Origin: CALFMR01 sp035550595 | Lineage (GTDB): Bacteria > Acidobacteriota > Vicinamibacteria > Vicinamibacterales > SCN-69-37 | DNA: 29,158 bases | Assembly (NCBI GenBank): GCA_035550595.1 | Contig: DASZOV010000070.1 | Span: forward strand, 1-29,158 | Direction: 5' to 3' | Shown here: piece after piece, positions 7,857 through 16,374 of the stretch | Numbering within the stretch: position 1 is the first letter of the stretch | Layout of the letters: every line of letters starts with the position of its first letter | Translations under genes and position numbers: made by a program | Notes under the pieces: generated by a model | The model's database searches: none | What the model saw: the letters and a program-made list of their open reading frames with translations, nothing else | Told to the model about the DNA's origin: nothing

Positions 7857-8864
7857 ATGACTTTCCGTTCCTCGCTTCGTGTCGCCGCGCTCAGCGCGGT
7901 GGCGATCGCCGGCCTGGCCTCCGCGGCACAGGCGCAAACCTTACTCAACGTCTCGTACGATCCGACGCGCGAGCTCTACGAGGCCGTCAACACCGCGTTC
8001 ATCAAGGACTACGCGGCCAAGACCGGCAAGACCGTCAAAATCGAACAGTCGCATGGCGGCTCGGGCGGTCAGGCCCGCGCCGTCATCGACGGACTCGACG
8101 CCGACGTCGTCACGCTCGCTCTCGCCTATGACATCGACGCCATTGCCAAGAGCGGACTCATCGATCCGGCCTGGCAGCGGCGACTGCCCGACAACAGCTC
8201 ACCCTACACGTCGACGATCGTCTTCCTCGTGCGCAACGGCAATCCGAAGGGCATCAAGGACTGGAACGATCTCGTCAAGCCGGGCGTGAGCGTGATCACG
8301 CCCAACCCGAAGACGTCGGGCGGCGCAAGGTGGGCGTATCTGGCCGCCTGGGAGTACGGCAAACGCGCAGGGGGTGGCAACGACGCGGCCGGCAAGGACT
8401 TCGTCGCGAAGCTCTACAAGAACGTGCCGGTGCTCGACAGCGGCGCGCGCGGATCGACGACGACGTTCGTGCAGCGCGGGATTGGCGACGTGCTGCTCTC
8501 GTGGGAGAACGAGGCATTCCTGGCGCTGGCCGAGACGCCTGGCAAGTTCCAGATCGTCGTGCCGTCGGCCAGCATCCTCGCCGAGCCGCCGGTCGCGATC
8601 GTCGACAAGAACGTCGATCACCACGGCACGCGCGCGATCGCCGAGGCGTACCTGAAGTTCCTGTACACGCCCGAGGCGCAGGAGATCATCGCGAAGAACC
8701 ACTACCGCCCGCGCGATCCGAAGGTGCTGGCGAAGTACGCGTCGGCTCTGCCGAAGCTCACGCTGTTCACGATCGACGACGCGTTCGGCGGCTGGCAGAA
8801 GGCCCAGGCCACACACTTCGCCGACGGGGGCTCCTTCGACCAGATCTACGTGCCGCAACACTGA
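7857..8864 (+). CDS. sbp: sulfate/thiosulfate ABC transporter substrate-binding protein
   Basis: A 335-residue periplasmic protein of the Sbp/CysP family. A signal peptide (AALSAVAIAGLASAAQAQ) precedes the family opening LLNVSYDPTRELYEAVN; QSHGGSGGQARAVIDGLDADVVTLA, TPNPKTSGGARWAYLAAW, and ARGSTTTFVQRGIGDVLLSWENEA are sulfate-pocket signatures of this group. The start at 7857 is preferred to the ATG at 7842 because GGAG sits nine bases ahead and the signal peptide then starts normally. It captures sulfate in the periplasm and delivers it to CysT-CysW-CysA encoded just downstream. Sbp and CysP differ mainly in sulfate versus thiosulfate preference and cannot be told apart here. A large inverted repeat separates it from cysT. 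Confidence 0.94.
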   Translation: MTFRSSLRVAALSAVAIAGLASAAQAQTLLNVSYDPTRELYEAVNTAFIKDYAAKTGKTVKIEQSHGGSGGQARAVIDGLDADVVTLALAYDIDAIAKSGLIDPAWQRRLPDNSSPYTSTIVFLVRNGNPKGIKDWNDLVKPGVSVITPNPKTSGGARWAYLAAWEYGKRAGGGNDAAGKDFVAKLYKNVPVLDSGARGSTTTFVQRGIGDVLLSWENEAFLALAETPGKFQIVVPSASILAEPPVAIVDKNVDHHGTRAIAEAYLKFLYTPEAQEIIAKNHYRPRDPKVLAKYASALPKLTLFTIDDAFGGWQKAQATHFADGGSFDQIYVPQH

Positions 8865-8876
8865 AGCTAGAAGTGT

Positions 8877-8984
8877 GAAGCCAGAAGCCAGAAGGGGGTT
8901 CCGCGTTCCGGTCGCGTCCGGTCCGTGGAGTCTCGCCCCTTCAGGGGCGAGGGAACTCGGAACCGCCTTCTGGCTTCTGGCTTC
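8877..8984. repeat. large inverted repeat between sbp and cysT
   Basis: The arms 8877-8909 and 8952-8984 are 33 bases each and complementary except at two positions. The outer half of the arm is a GAAGCCA-type short tandem repeat (GAAGCCAGAAGCCAGAAG). The 42-base centre holds a REP-like element on the plus strand (copy B, 8925-8952): GTGGAG, nine bases, TTCA loop, with a perfect stem CTCGCCCC/GGGGCGAG at 8932-8951. The whole would fold into one long branched RNA hairpin within the sulfate operon. No T-run follows, so it is not a classic terminator. Confidence 0.85.
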
Positions 8985-9009
8985 TACCTTCTGACTTGAC
9001 AGGGGTCTC

Positions 9010-9828
9010 ATGTCTCCTCGTGTATTGCCTGGCTTCCGCGTGACGATGGCGTTCACGCTGCTCTATCTCGGGCTCATCGTGATCGTGCCGCTCACGACCC
9101 TGCCCGTCGAGAGCATCACGATGGGGTGGACAGCCTTTCATCGCACGCTCACCGATCCGCGCGTCGTCGCCTCGTACAAACTCAGCCTCGGCGCGTCGTT
9201 CGTGGCCGCGGTGGTCAACGGCGTGTTCGGGGTACTCGTGGCGTGGGTGCTCGTCCGGTATCCATTCCCCGGGCGCCGCGTGATCGACGCGCTGATCGAT
9301 CTCCCCTTCGCGCTGCCGACGGCAGTGGCGGGCATCACGCTCACGACGCTCTATGCGCCGAACGGCTGGCTGGGCGCGCCGCTCGCGCGGCACGGACTCA
9401 AGGTCTCGTTCACACCGCTCGGGGTCACGGTCGCGCTCATTTTCATCGGCCTGCCGTTCGTCGTGCGCACGCTGCAGCCGGTCATCGAAGAGCTCGATCT
9501 GCAGGTCGAGGAAGCCGCGACGAGTCTCGGCGCGAACCGCTGGCAGATCGCGACGCGCATCATCCTGCCGTACCTCTATCCAGCGTGGATCACCGGCTTC
9601 GCGTTGTCGTTCGCGCGCGCGGTCGGTGAATACGGATCGGTCGTCTTCATCTCGGGGAACATGCCCATGCGGACGGAAATCGCGCCGTTGCTCATCATCA
9701 CCAAGCTCCTGCAGTACGACTACGCGGGCGCGACGACCATCGCCTTCGGCTTGCTCGTGATCTCGTTCGTGCTCCTGCTCGCCATCAATGGCCTGCAGCA
9801 CTGGACGGGCCGGCGGCTGGCGCACTGA
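9010..9828 (+). CDS. cysT: sulfate ABC transporter permease CysT
   Basis: A 272-residue inner-membrane permease with about six membrane spans. The cytoplasmic EAA loop that contacts the ATPase is visible as EEAATSLGANRWQIATRIILPYLYPAWITG, followed by the sulfate-permease hallmark ALSFARAVGEYGSVVFISGNMPMRTEIAPLLI. It forms a heterodimer with CysW and moves sulfate or thiosulfate inwards. The ATG at 9010 has AGGGGT four bases ahead. The next gene starts seven bases after its stop. The preceding gap (145 bp) is almost filled by the inverted repeat, which may lower read-through or stabilise the upstream message. Confidence 0.95.
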   Translation: MSPRVLPGFRVTMAFTLLYLGLIVIVPLTTLPVESITMGWTAFHRTLTDPRVVASYKLSLGASFVAAVVNGVFGVLVAWVLVRYPFPGRRVIDALIDLPFALPTAVAGITLTTLYAPNGWLGAPLARHGLKVSFTPLGVTVALIFIGLPFVVRTLQPVIEELDLQVEEAATSLGANRWQIATRIILPYLYPAWITGFALSFARAVGEYGSVVFISGNMPMRTEIAPLLIITKLLQYDYAGATTIAFGLLVISFVLLLAINGLQHWTGRRLAH

Positions 9829-9835
9829 GGCATCC

Positions 9836-10738
9836 ATGGCAGGCTACGTTTCAGCTCACCGACACGGCGGCGCGACACTCCCCCGCCGGCGCCTGACCGA
9901 GCCGGCGTTCGTCCGCTGGACGCTCATTGGCGTTGCACTCGCGTTCCTCGCGCTGTTCCTGGCCGTGCCGCTCGTCATGGTGTTCAGCGAGGCGTTCGCC
10001 AAGGGCGTCGACGCCTATTGGGCCGCGCTCGAGGATCCCGACGCGCTGTCGGCGATCCGCCTCACCCTCTTCGTCGCCGCCATCGCCGTGCCATCGAACC
10101 TGATCTTCGGCGTCTCGGCCGGATGGGCGATTGCGAAGTTCCGATTCCCCGGCCGCAACCTGCTCATCACGCTGATCGATCTGCCGTTCGCCGTCTCGCC
10201 CGTCATCTCGGGGCTCGTCTTCGTCCTCCTGTTCGGACGGCGCGGGTGGTTCGGGCCTTGGCTCTTCGATCACGACATCAAGATCGTCTTCGCGGTCCCC
10301 GGCATCGTGCTCGCGACGATCTTCGTCTCGTTCCCGTTCATCGCACGCGAAATCATCCCGGTGATGGAAGCGAGCGGCACCGAGGAGGAAGAAGCCGCGC
10401 GCGTGCTCGGCGCGAGCGGGCTGCAGACGTTCTTCCGCGTCACGCTGCCGAACATCAAGTGGGGCCTGCTCTACGGCGTGATTCTCTGCAACGCGCGATC
10501 GATGGGCGAATTCGGTGCGGTCTCGGTCGTGTCCGGCCACGTGCGCGGTCGCACGAACACGATGCCGCTGCACGTGGAAATTCTCTACAACGAATACAAC
10601 TTTCAGGCCGCCTTCGCCGTCGCGTCCGTGCTTGCACTGCTCGCGCTCGTCACGCTCGTCGCCAAGGCCATCATCGAACGTCGTCTGGCGCGATCGCTCG
10701 CATCGCCCGACGAGGCCACTGCTCCGGAGTCCGCGTAA
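9836..10738 (+). CDS. cysW: sulfate ABC transporter permease CysW
   Basis: A 300-residue permease, paralogous to CysT. Spans are visible from WTLIGVALAFLALFLAVPLVMVF onward; the EAA loop is EEEEAARVLGASGLQTFFRVTLPNIKWGLLYG, and the family mark NARSMGEFGAVSVVSGHVRGRTNTMPLHVEILYNEY follows. It pairs with CysT in the inner membrane. The frame is open further upstream, but the ATG at 9836, seven bases after cysT, fits both spacing and homology. Its TAA overlaps the cysA ATG by one base (TAATG), so stop-start coupling is likely. Confidence 0.95.
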   Translation: MAGYVSAHRHGGATLPRRRLTEPAFVRWTLIGVALAFLALFLAVPLVMVFSEAFAKGVDAYWAALEDPDALSAIRLTLFVAAIAVPSNLIFGVSAGWAIAKFRFPGRNLLITLIDLPFAVSPVISGLVFVLLFGRRGWFGPWLFDHDIKIVFAVPGIVLATIFVSFPFIAREIIPVMEASGTEEEEAARVLGASGLQTFFRVTLPNIKWGLLYGVILCNARSMGEFGAVSVVSGHVRGRTNTMPLHVEILYNEYNFQAAFAVASVLALLALVTLVAKAIIERRLARSLASPDEATAPESA

Positions 10739-11829
10739 TGGGGATTGAGGTTCGTCACGTCAGCAAGACGTTCGGTCAATTCCGCTCGCTCGACGACGTG
10801 AGCTTCTCGGTCGCCTCCGGCGAACTGGTCGCGCTGCTCGGGCCGTCGGGCTCGGGGAAGACGACGCTGCTGCGCATCATCGCAGGCCTCGAAGGCGCCG
10901 ACGCGGGCACCGTGCTGCTCGAGGACGCGGATGCTACACATCTCAACGCGCGCGACCGCGGTGTCGGCTTCGTGTTCCAGCACTACGCGCTCTTTCGTCA
11001 TCTGACGGTCTTCGAGAACGTCGCCTTCGGCCTGCGCGTGCGGCCGCGCGGCCGTCGGCCGACCGAGGCCGTCATCCAGGAAAAAGTCCACAAGCTACTC
11101 GCCCTCGTGCAGCTCGATTATCTGGGCAAGCGCTATCCGCGGCAGTTGTCCGGCGGCCAGCGTCAACGCGTCGCGCTCGCGCGCGCGCTCGCGGTCGAGC
11201 CGAACGTGTTGCTCCTCGACGAGCCGTTCGGCGCGCTCGACGCCAAGGTCCGACAGGAACTGCGCCGCTGGCTGCGCCGGCTCCACGAGGAAATTCACCT
11301 CACGAGCGTGTTCGTCACGCACGATCAGGAAGAAGCGCTGGAACTGGCCGATCGCGTCGTGATCCTGAACCAGGGCCGCATCGAGCAGCAGGGATCGCCC
11401 GAAGAAGTCTTCGAGCGGCCGGCCACGGCGTTCGTCATGAACTTTCTCGGCAGCGTGAACATCTTCCACGGCCGCGTCGAGAACGGCCGCGCGTTCCTCG
11501 GTCCGCTTGCGATTGATTCCCCCGAGCACGCGGGCCAACCGCCGCAGCCGGCCACCGGCTACGCGCGCCCGCACGAGCTGGACCTTGGCCGCACCGACAC
11601 TGGCGGCGGCCTGTGGGCGCACGTCACCGACTTGAACACGACCGGCGCGGTCGTCAAAGTCGACTTGGCCGACGACGAGGGACGCCTGATACAGGTGCAG
11701 CTCGGCCGGGACGCCTATGCCGAGCTGTCCCCTGCCGTCGGCGAACGGCTGTACGTGACGTTGAAGCGGGTGCGGGTCTTTCTCGCCGAGCAGGGCGCGC
11801 CAATGCCGCGCCACCCGCTCTCCTCTTGA
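10738..11829 (+). CDS. cysA: sulfate ABC transporter ATP-binding protein CysA
   Basis: A 363-residue ABC ATPase. Walker A GPSGSGKT is at about 35-42; the Q-loop FVFQHYALFRHLTVFENVAFGLRVRP, the signature LSGGQRQRVALARALA, Walker B LLLDEPFGALDAKVR, and the H-loop FVTHDQEEALELADRV follow in order. The C-terminal 120 residues include NFLGSVNIFHGRVENG and YARPHELDL, the TOBE-like regulatory region typical of CysA. It powers sulfate import through CysT/CysW. The long upstream frame extension is not coding; the start at 10738 overlaps the cysW stop and matches the family N terminus (IEVRHVSKTFG). The following promoter overlaps its final codons. Confidence 0.96.
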   Translation: MGIEVRHVSKTFGQFRSLDDVSFSVASGELVALLGPSGSGKTTLLRIIAGLEGADAGTVLLEDADATHLNARDRGVGFVFQHYALFRHLTVFENVAFGLRVRPRGRRPTEAVIQEKVHKLLALVQLDYLGKRYPRQLSGGQRQRVALARALAVEPNVLLLDEPFGALDAKVRQELRRWLRRLHEEIHLTSVFVTHDQEEALELADRVVILNQGRIEQQGSPEEVFERPATAFVMNFLGSVNIFHGRVENGRAFLGPLAIDSPEHAGQPPQPATGYARPHELDLGRTDTGGGLWAHVTDLNTTGAVVKVDLADDEGRLIQVQLGRDAYAELSPAVGERLYVTLKRVRVFLAEQGAPMPRHPLSS

Positions 11830-11865
11830 CGTCACAGAGGTCGATCGCTACTCTCCTCTGTGACG
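11826..11865 (+). promoter_or_regulatory. padR promoter with palindromic operator
   Basis: A -35-like TTGACG (11826-11831), a 17-base spacer, and TACTCT (11849-11854), which is a weak -10. A perfect 11-bp inverted repeat surrounds it: CGTCACAGAGG at 11830-11840 and CCTCTGTGACG at 11855-11865, with a 14-base centre. One arm lies in the spacer, the other around the transcript start, an arrangement suited to repression, probably by the PadR protein encoded 14 bases further on. The same palindrome could act as the end hairpin of the cys operon, though no T-run follows. Confidence 0.55.
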
Positions 11866-11878
11866 ACCAGAGGAGCAC

Positions 11879-12223
11879 ATGACGAATCGCCGATCGGACA
11901 TCCTGCAGGGCACGCTGGACTTGATGGCGCTGAAGACGCTCGATCAGATGGGACCGCTCCACGGCTACGGCCTCGCGCTGCGCATCGAGCAGATCGGCGA
12001 GCACGCCCTGCGCGTCAATCAGGGCACCATCTATCTCTGCCTCGCGCGCCTGCTGCAACGCGGCTGGATCACCGCCCGCTGGGGCACGTCCGAGAACAAC
12101 CGGCGGGCGCGCTTCTACACCATCACGCGAGCCGGACGGCGGCAGCTCTCGGCCGAAACGGACAACTGGACACGCGTGGCGGGCATCATGGGCCGCGTGC
12201 TCCGCCCTGTCGAGGACCGCTGA
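11879..12223 (+). CDS. PadR family transcriptional regulator
   Basis: This 114-residue winged-helix regulator shows the acidobacterial PadR pattern: DILQGTLDLMALKTLDQMGPLHGYGLALRIEQIG, then VNQGTIYLCLARLLQRGWITARWG, then NNRRARFYTITRAGRRQLSAETDNW. Family members bind short palindromes as dimers and often repress a neighbouring membrane gene until an inducer binds. AGAGGAGC sits just ahead of the ATG. The ADOP permease gene begins four bases after its stop, so the two form a regulator-transporter operon, as is common in this phylum. Inducer unknown. Confidence 0.93.
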   Translation: MTNRRSDILQGTLDLMALKTLDQMGPLHGYGLALRIEQIGEHALRVNQGTIYLCLARLLQRGWITARWGTSENNRRARFYTITRAGRRQLSAETDNWTRVAGIMGRVLRPVEDR

Positions 12224-12227
12224 CGCC

Positions 12228-14876
12228 ATGTGGGCCCGGCTGCGCGGCGTCGTCGTCCGGATCCGGAACTGGTGGCATGACGAGGCCGAGGATCGCGGAC
12301 TCCTCGACGAGCTCGAGACACACATCAGCCTGCTCGAAGATCGCTATCGTCGCCGGGGGCATACCGACGTCGAGGCGCGGCGCCTGGCACGGCACGCACT
12401 CGGCGGCACGACGCAGCTGCGCGAGGCCCATCGCGACGCACGCGGCCTGCCGTTCGCGGACGCGGTCGCGCAGGACGTCCGTCACGCCGCCCGCGTGTTG
12501 CGGAAAGCCCCGGGCTTCACCGCCTTCGTCGTGCTGATCGTCGCGCTGGGCATCGGCATGAGCACGACCATCTTCAGTGTCGTGCACGCGGTGTTGCTCC
12601 GGCCGCTACCGTTCGACGATCCGGTGCGACTCGTCTGGATCGAGAACGATCTCGGGCCGACCGAGTCCGATCGCACCATCCAGGTAGGACATCTGATCGA
12701 CCTCCAACGCACGAGCTCGACCTTCAGCGCCGTCGCCGGCTATGAGGCGCTCAAGCGTGGCGGCGACCACACGCTCGTCGGAACGGACCGTGCCGTGCGC
12801 GTGACGACCGTCGGCGTGACCAGGGACTTCTTTCCCGTGCTCGGCGTACGCCCGTCGATCGGCCGGCTCTTCACGGCGGCGGAGTGTGAATGGAACGCTC
12901 CGCACGTCGTGCTGCTGAGCCACGCGCTCTGGCAGCGCGACTTCGACGCGGCCCCTGATGTCGTCGGGCGCTCGCTGACGGTCGACGGCGCACCGTCGAC
13001 CGTCGTTGGCGTGCTGCCGGCGTCGTTCGATTTCTCGATCTTCGAGCCGGGCGCACGAGTCGATCTGTTCGTGCCCTATCCGCTGAGCGCCGAAACCAAC
13101 CGCCGGGGCAACACGATGTACCTCGTGGGCCGCCTCGCGCCCGGTACGACGCTGCCCGCCGCACGGGCCGCCGTGCAGGCCCTCGCGTCACGATCGGCGG
13201 CGGGCACGGGGCGGAATCGCTTCCTGCCCCGCCTGACGACGCTGCGGGATCACGTCAGTGGCACGTACCGGCTGCCACTGGCCGTGCTCGCCGGCGGGGT
13301 CGCCCTCGTGCTTGGACTCGTCTGTGCGAACGTGTCCAGCCTCCTGCTGGTTCGCGCGACGGCTCGCCGACGCGAGATGGCGGTTCGAGCAAGTCTCGGT
13401 GCGGGACGAGGCCGGCTGATCCGGCAGGCATTGACGGAACCCTTGCTGCTGTCGGCCGCAGGTGGGGCGCTCGGCACATCGCTCGCCACGCTTGGGACGC
13501 GGCTGTTGGCGAGGCTGGAGGCCCTCCAGCTCCCCTTGCGCCACACGGTGGACGTGGATCCCACGGTTCTCACGTTCGCGCTGCTGTCGACGGTCGCCGT
13601 CGGTCTCGGTGCCGGTGTGCTACCGGCCCTGCGCATCACCAGTTCCGCACGCTGCCCCGATCTTCGAGAAGGCGCCCGCGGGATGTCGGACGATCGTCGA
13701 ACCCTCGCCACGCGCCACGTGCTGATGGCCGGCGAGATCGCACTGGCGTGCATCCTCCTCGTTGGCGCAGGCCTGCTGACTCGCTCGTTCGCACGCGTAC
13801 TCGCCATCGATCTCGGCTTCGAGCCGCGGGACGCGATCGCGCTCCGTGTCGATCCTGGCCTGGGATATTCGGACGCGGAACGTACGCGGCAACTGATGTA
13901 TTTCGACGAGCTGCTCGGTCACGTGCGGGCCGTCGGCGACGTCGAGGCGGCCGGACTGACCGACTCGCTGCCGCTCGGCCACAATCGTGTGTGGTCGGTC
14001 ACAGCCGCAGGACGCGTCCCTCAGCAGGAGGCGACACCCAACGCGTACGTACACGTGGTGAGCGAGGCCTACTTCCGATCCATGGGGATCCCGCTTCTTC
14101 GCGGGCGCGACTTCACCACCGCGGACGACCGCGCGGGCGCCCGCGTCATCATCGTCAATGAGACACTCGCGCGCGGGCTGTGGCCGGACGGCCAGGCGTT
14201 GCACCACACCGCGATCGTCGGCGGCATCGCGCGCGAGGTGATCGGCGTCGCCCGGGACGTTCGTCTCGTCACGCCGGAACGATCGGCCGGACCGGAAATG
14301 TACCTACCTGTACGGCAGGAACCGGACTACAGCGCGATGTATCTGGTCGTGCGCGGGAACGGCTCGACCTCCGACATGCCTGCCGTCGTCCGACAGGCCG
14401 TCACGCGCGTCGACGCCTCGCCGCCCCTGAGCGATGTGCGGTTCATGCAGGACGTCGTCGACGAAGCCCTCTCGCCCCGCCGCCTCGTCGTGGTGCTGTT
14501 CGCCGGATTCGGCGGCTTTGCGCTCGCGCTCGCCTGTCTCGGCGTCTACGGCGTCGTGTCCTATTCGATCACGTGGAGGAGCCGGGAGTTCGGCATCCGG
14601 ATGGCTCTCGGCGCGTCGGCGCGCCGTCTGACGCGAGCGGTCGCATGGCAGACACTGCGGCTCGCGGCGACGGGCCTCACGGTCGGGTTGGCAGGTGCGT
14701 GGTGTCTGGCGTACGTCATGCGCGGACTGTTGTTCGGCGTGACGAGCACCGATCCCGTGACATTCGGCACGGTCATCGTGTTGCTCGCCGGAGTCGCTGT
14801 CGGCGCCACATTCCTGCCGGCTCGCCGGATCTCTCGCATCGATCCCGCGGTCACCCTCAGGGACGGCGCCTCGTAG
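12228..14876 (+). CDS. ADOP family FtsX/MacB-like ABC permease
   Basis: An 882-residue duplicated permease. The N-terminal about 90 residues form the permease prefix (ELETHISLLEDRYRRRGHTDVEARRLARHALGG), then a first span (about 97-120), a MacB-type periplasmic domain, a first FtsX block starting LPLAVLAGGVALVLGLVCANVSSLLLVRATARRREMAVRASLGAGRGRLIRQ, two more spans, then a second span-periplasm-FtsX module ending in ALGASARRLTRAV and PARRISRIDPAVTLRDG. The family is highly expanded in Acidobacteriota, usually behind padR, with no ATPase in the operon; it may use a shared MacB-like ATPase for export or envelope work. None of these functions has been shown for this copy. Length and order are normal for the family. 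Confidence 0.93.
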   Translation: MWARLRGVVVRIRNWWHDEAEDRGLLDELETHISLLEDRYRRRGHTDVEARRLARHALGGTTQLREAHRDARGLPFADAVAQDVRHAARVLRKAPGFTAFVVLIVALGIGMSTTIFSVVHAVLLRPLPFDDPVRLVWIENDLGPTESDRTIQVGHLIDLQRTSSTFSAVAGYEALKRGGDHTLVGTDRAVRVTTVGVTRDFFPVLGVRPSIGRLFTAAECEWNAPHVVLLSHALWQRDFDAAPDVVGRSLTVDGAPSTVVGVLPASFDFSIFEPGARVDLFVPYPLSAETNRRGNTMYLVGRLAPGTTLPAARAAVQALASRSAAGTGRNRFLPRLTTLRDHVSGTYRLPLAVLAGGVALVLGLVCANVSSLLLVRATARRREMAVRASLGAGRGRLIRQALTEPLLLSAAGGALGTSLATLGTRLLARLEALQLPLRHTVDVDPTVLTFALLSTVAVGLGAGVLPALRITSSARCPDLREGARGMSDDRRTLATRHVLMAGEIALACILLVGAGLLTRSFARVLAIDLGFEPRDAIALRVDPGLGYSDAERTRQLMYFDELLGHVRAVGDVEAAGLTDSLPLGHNRVWSVTAAGRVPQQEATPNAYVHVVSEAYFRSMGIPLLRGRDFTTADDRAGARVIIVNETLARGLWPDGQALHHTAIVGGIAREVIGVARDVRLVTPERSAGPEMYLPVRQEPDYSAMYLVVRGNGSTSDMPAVVRQAVTRVDASPPLSDVRFMQDVVDEALSPRRLVVVLFAGFGGFALALACLGVYGVVSYSITWRSREFGIRMALGASARRLTRAVAWQTLRLAATGLTVGLAGAWCLAYVMRGLLFGVTSTDPVTFGTVIVLLAGVAVGATFLPARRISRIDPAVTLRDGAS

Positions 14877-14927
14877 TCGATCACGCCGTCGAGAGGGACG
14901 AGCCGTCAGGGCCCACACGTCGATGCT

Positions 14928-14969
14928 GCCGAGTGCGGAGCGGCGTTTCGGCATGCCGCGGCGCTCGGC
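14928..14969. terminator. possible bidirectional terminator hairpin
   Basis: Between the convergent ADOP and MgtC-like genes, GCCGAGTGC (14928-14936) pairs with GCGCTCGGC (14961-14969), nine pairs with one G-U, around a centre that contains the self-complementary CGGCATGCCG. No T-run follows on either side, so it would act only as a Rho-assisted or boundary hairpin. The remainder of the 116-bp gap shows nothing else. Confidence 0.4.
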
Positions 14970-14992
14970 AAGGCCGACTGCGCATTTCGGCG

Positions 14993-16276
14993 TTACCGCG
15001 CGGCGTCGATGACGCTCTGGCCGAGCACGCCGAGAATACCAAGGGCGCCGATGACCGCGAGTGCGGCCACAATCCAGCGCGTCAGCGACGCGTGCTTGAC
15101 GAGCCGCGACACCAGCGGGATGTTGACCAGCGCGCTCGTGAGCGAGGCGAGCATGGCCGCCATGCCCGCCGTGTGCGGCGGCAACGTGCCGGAGGCGCCC
15201 AGCGCAGCGGCCGATGCCACGGCGCTGGCGCTCGACACCATGCCGCCAACGGCGCTCACCGCGTAGAACGCCGAGTCGCCGAGCGCCCGCTCGGCCAGCG
15301 TGCCGGCGATTTGCAGCGCGAGAAAAATGAGACCGAACTGCAGCGCGGCGCTCAGTGAGAACGGCGACCGCAGCGACGTGGGTCCGGCCGTGTGATCGAC
15401 GGCCGCGTCAGCCGGCGGCCGCGGCCCACCGATGAACGCGATGGCGACGGCGCCGATGCACATCAGCGCGAACGGCACGAGCGTGCGCGCCAGCGCGAGC
15501 GGCGCGAGCAGCGCCAGGATGACCGCGTTCCGCAGGAGCATCGCGCCCGTCGCGAGCAGCGCGCCGCGATAGATCGCCGGATCCCACACGGCCCGCGGCC
15601 CACCCTCGGCGCGAATCGCGAGATCCGCCACGGCCGCCGTGCTGTTGACCAGGCCGCCGAGGAAACTCATCACGGCCAGCCCGCGGTCGCCGTACAGCTT
15701 CAAGAGCACGTAGTTCATGAAGCCGAGCGCGGCGATGAGAATCACCGTGACCCAGGCTTCGCGCGGATCGACGAGCTGCCACGGATCGACCGCGCCCGAC
15801 GGCAGCACGGGATAGACGACGAACGCCAGGATCGCGAGCAGGACCGCGGACCGCAGCTCGGACTCGGTCAGCGTCCGCGTGAAGCCGACGAGCGGCTCTT
15901 TCCACGCGAGGAGTGCAGCCGTGACGACGCCGAGCACGGTCGGCGTGAAGGTGTGTCCCTTGCCCGCGAGGATCCCGATGAACGTCGTGACGACGAGCGC
16001 GGCCGACGTCGTGAGCTCGGCGCCCTCGCCCGTCCGGATCGTCTCGAGGTTGAGCAGGACGACGAGGACGCCGATGAGGCCGAGCGAAGCGAGCGCGTAG
16101 GTGTCGCCGAGGAGCGCGCCGATGGCGCCGAGCAGCGCGGCAAAGGCGAACGTGCGAAGCCCGGCCTCCTTGCGCCGCCTCTCACGCTCGATGCCGATGA
16201 ACAGCCCGATCGCGGCCGCCAGCGCGAGCCGCAGGAACGTCGGGGCGTACGGCCAGTGGATGGCTGGCGCCAGCAT
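14993..16276 (-). CDS. MgtC/SapB family membrane protein with DUF4010
   Basis: A 427-residue, very hydrophobic protein. The first 140 residues are an MgtC/SapB domain, with the family mark FIGIERERRRKEAGLRTFAFAALLGAIGALLG; the rest is the DUF4010 membrane region (AALGFMNYVLLKLYGDRGLAVMSFLGGLVNSTAAVADLAIRA, VGGMVSSASAVASAAALGASG). Around ten membrane spans are likely. MgtC proteins affect magnesium homeostasis and ATP synthase in pathogens; long MgtC-DUF4010 proteins are mostly uncharacterised. The start at 16276 is chosen over the longer frame because a strong promoter lies immediately upstream and the first span starts soon after. The short 5' leader would make the message close to leaderless. 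Confidence 0.85.
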   Translation of the reverse strand: MLAPAIHWPYAPTFLRLALAAAIGLFIGIERERRRKEAGLRTFAFAALLGAIGALLGDTYALASLGLIGVLVVLLNLETIRTGEGAELTTSAALVVTTFIGILAGKGHTFTPTVLGVVTAALLAWKEPLVGFTRTLTESELRSAVLLAILAFVVYPVLPSGAVDPWQLVDPREAWVTVILIAALGFMNYVLLKLYGDRGLAVMSFLGGLVNSTAAVADLAIRAEGGPRAVWDPAIYRGALLATGAMLLRNAVILALLAPLALARTLVPFALMCIGAVAIAFIGGPRPPADAAVDHTAGPTSLRSPFSLSAALQFGLIFLALQIAGTLAERALGDSAFYAVSAVGGMVSSASAVASAAALGASGTLPPHTAGMAAMLASLTSALVNIPLVSRLVKHASLTRWIVAALAVIGALGILGVLGQSVIDAAR

Positions 16277-16286
16277 GGTGGCAAGC

Positions 16287-16315
16287 ACTATAGAAGGCCG
16301 CGACGGCCTCGGCAA
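16287..16315 (-). promoter_or_regulatory. promoter of the MgtC-like gene
   Basis: On the minus strand: TTGCCG (16315-16310), 17 bases, TATAGT (16292-16287). Only ten bases separate the -10 from the ATG at 16276, so the message would have a leader of roughly zero to four bases. No ribosome site fits in that space. Confidence 0.55.
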
Positions 16316-16374
16316 CCCGCAGTCTACCGTCGCGCATCGCGATGGCTTCGCACCGTCGAGTACGATAGTGACAC

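Noticed and set aside
10018..10737. N-terminal extension of cysA by 240 codons
   Set aside because: It is the out-of-frame reading of cysW, arginine-rich; the CysA family begins at the ATG at 10738.
14180..15358. 392-codon frame spanning the ADOP and MgtC-like genes
   Set aside because: Covers the ends of two convergent genes in wrong frames; no motifs.
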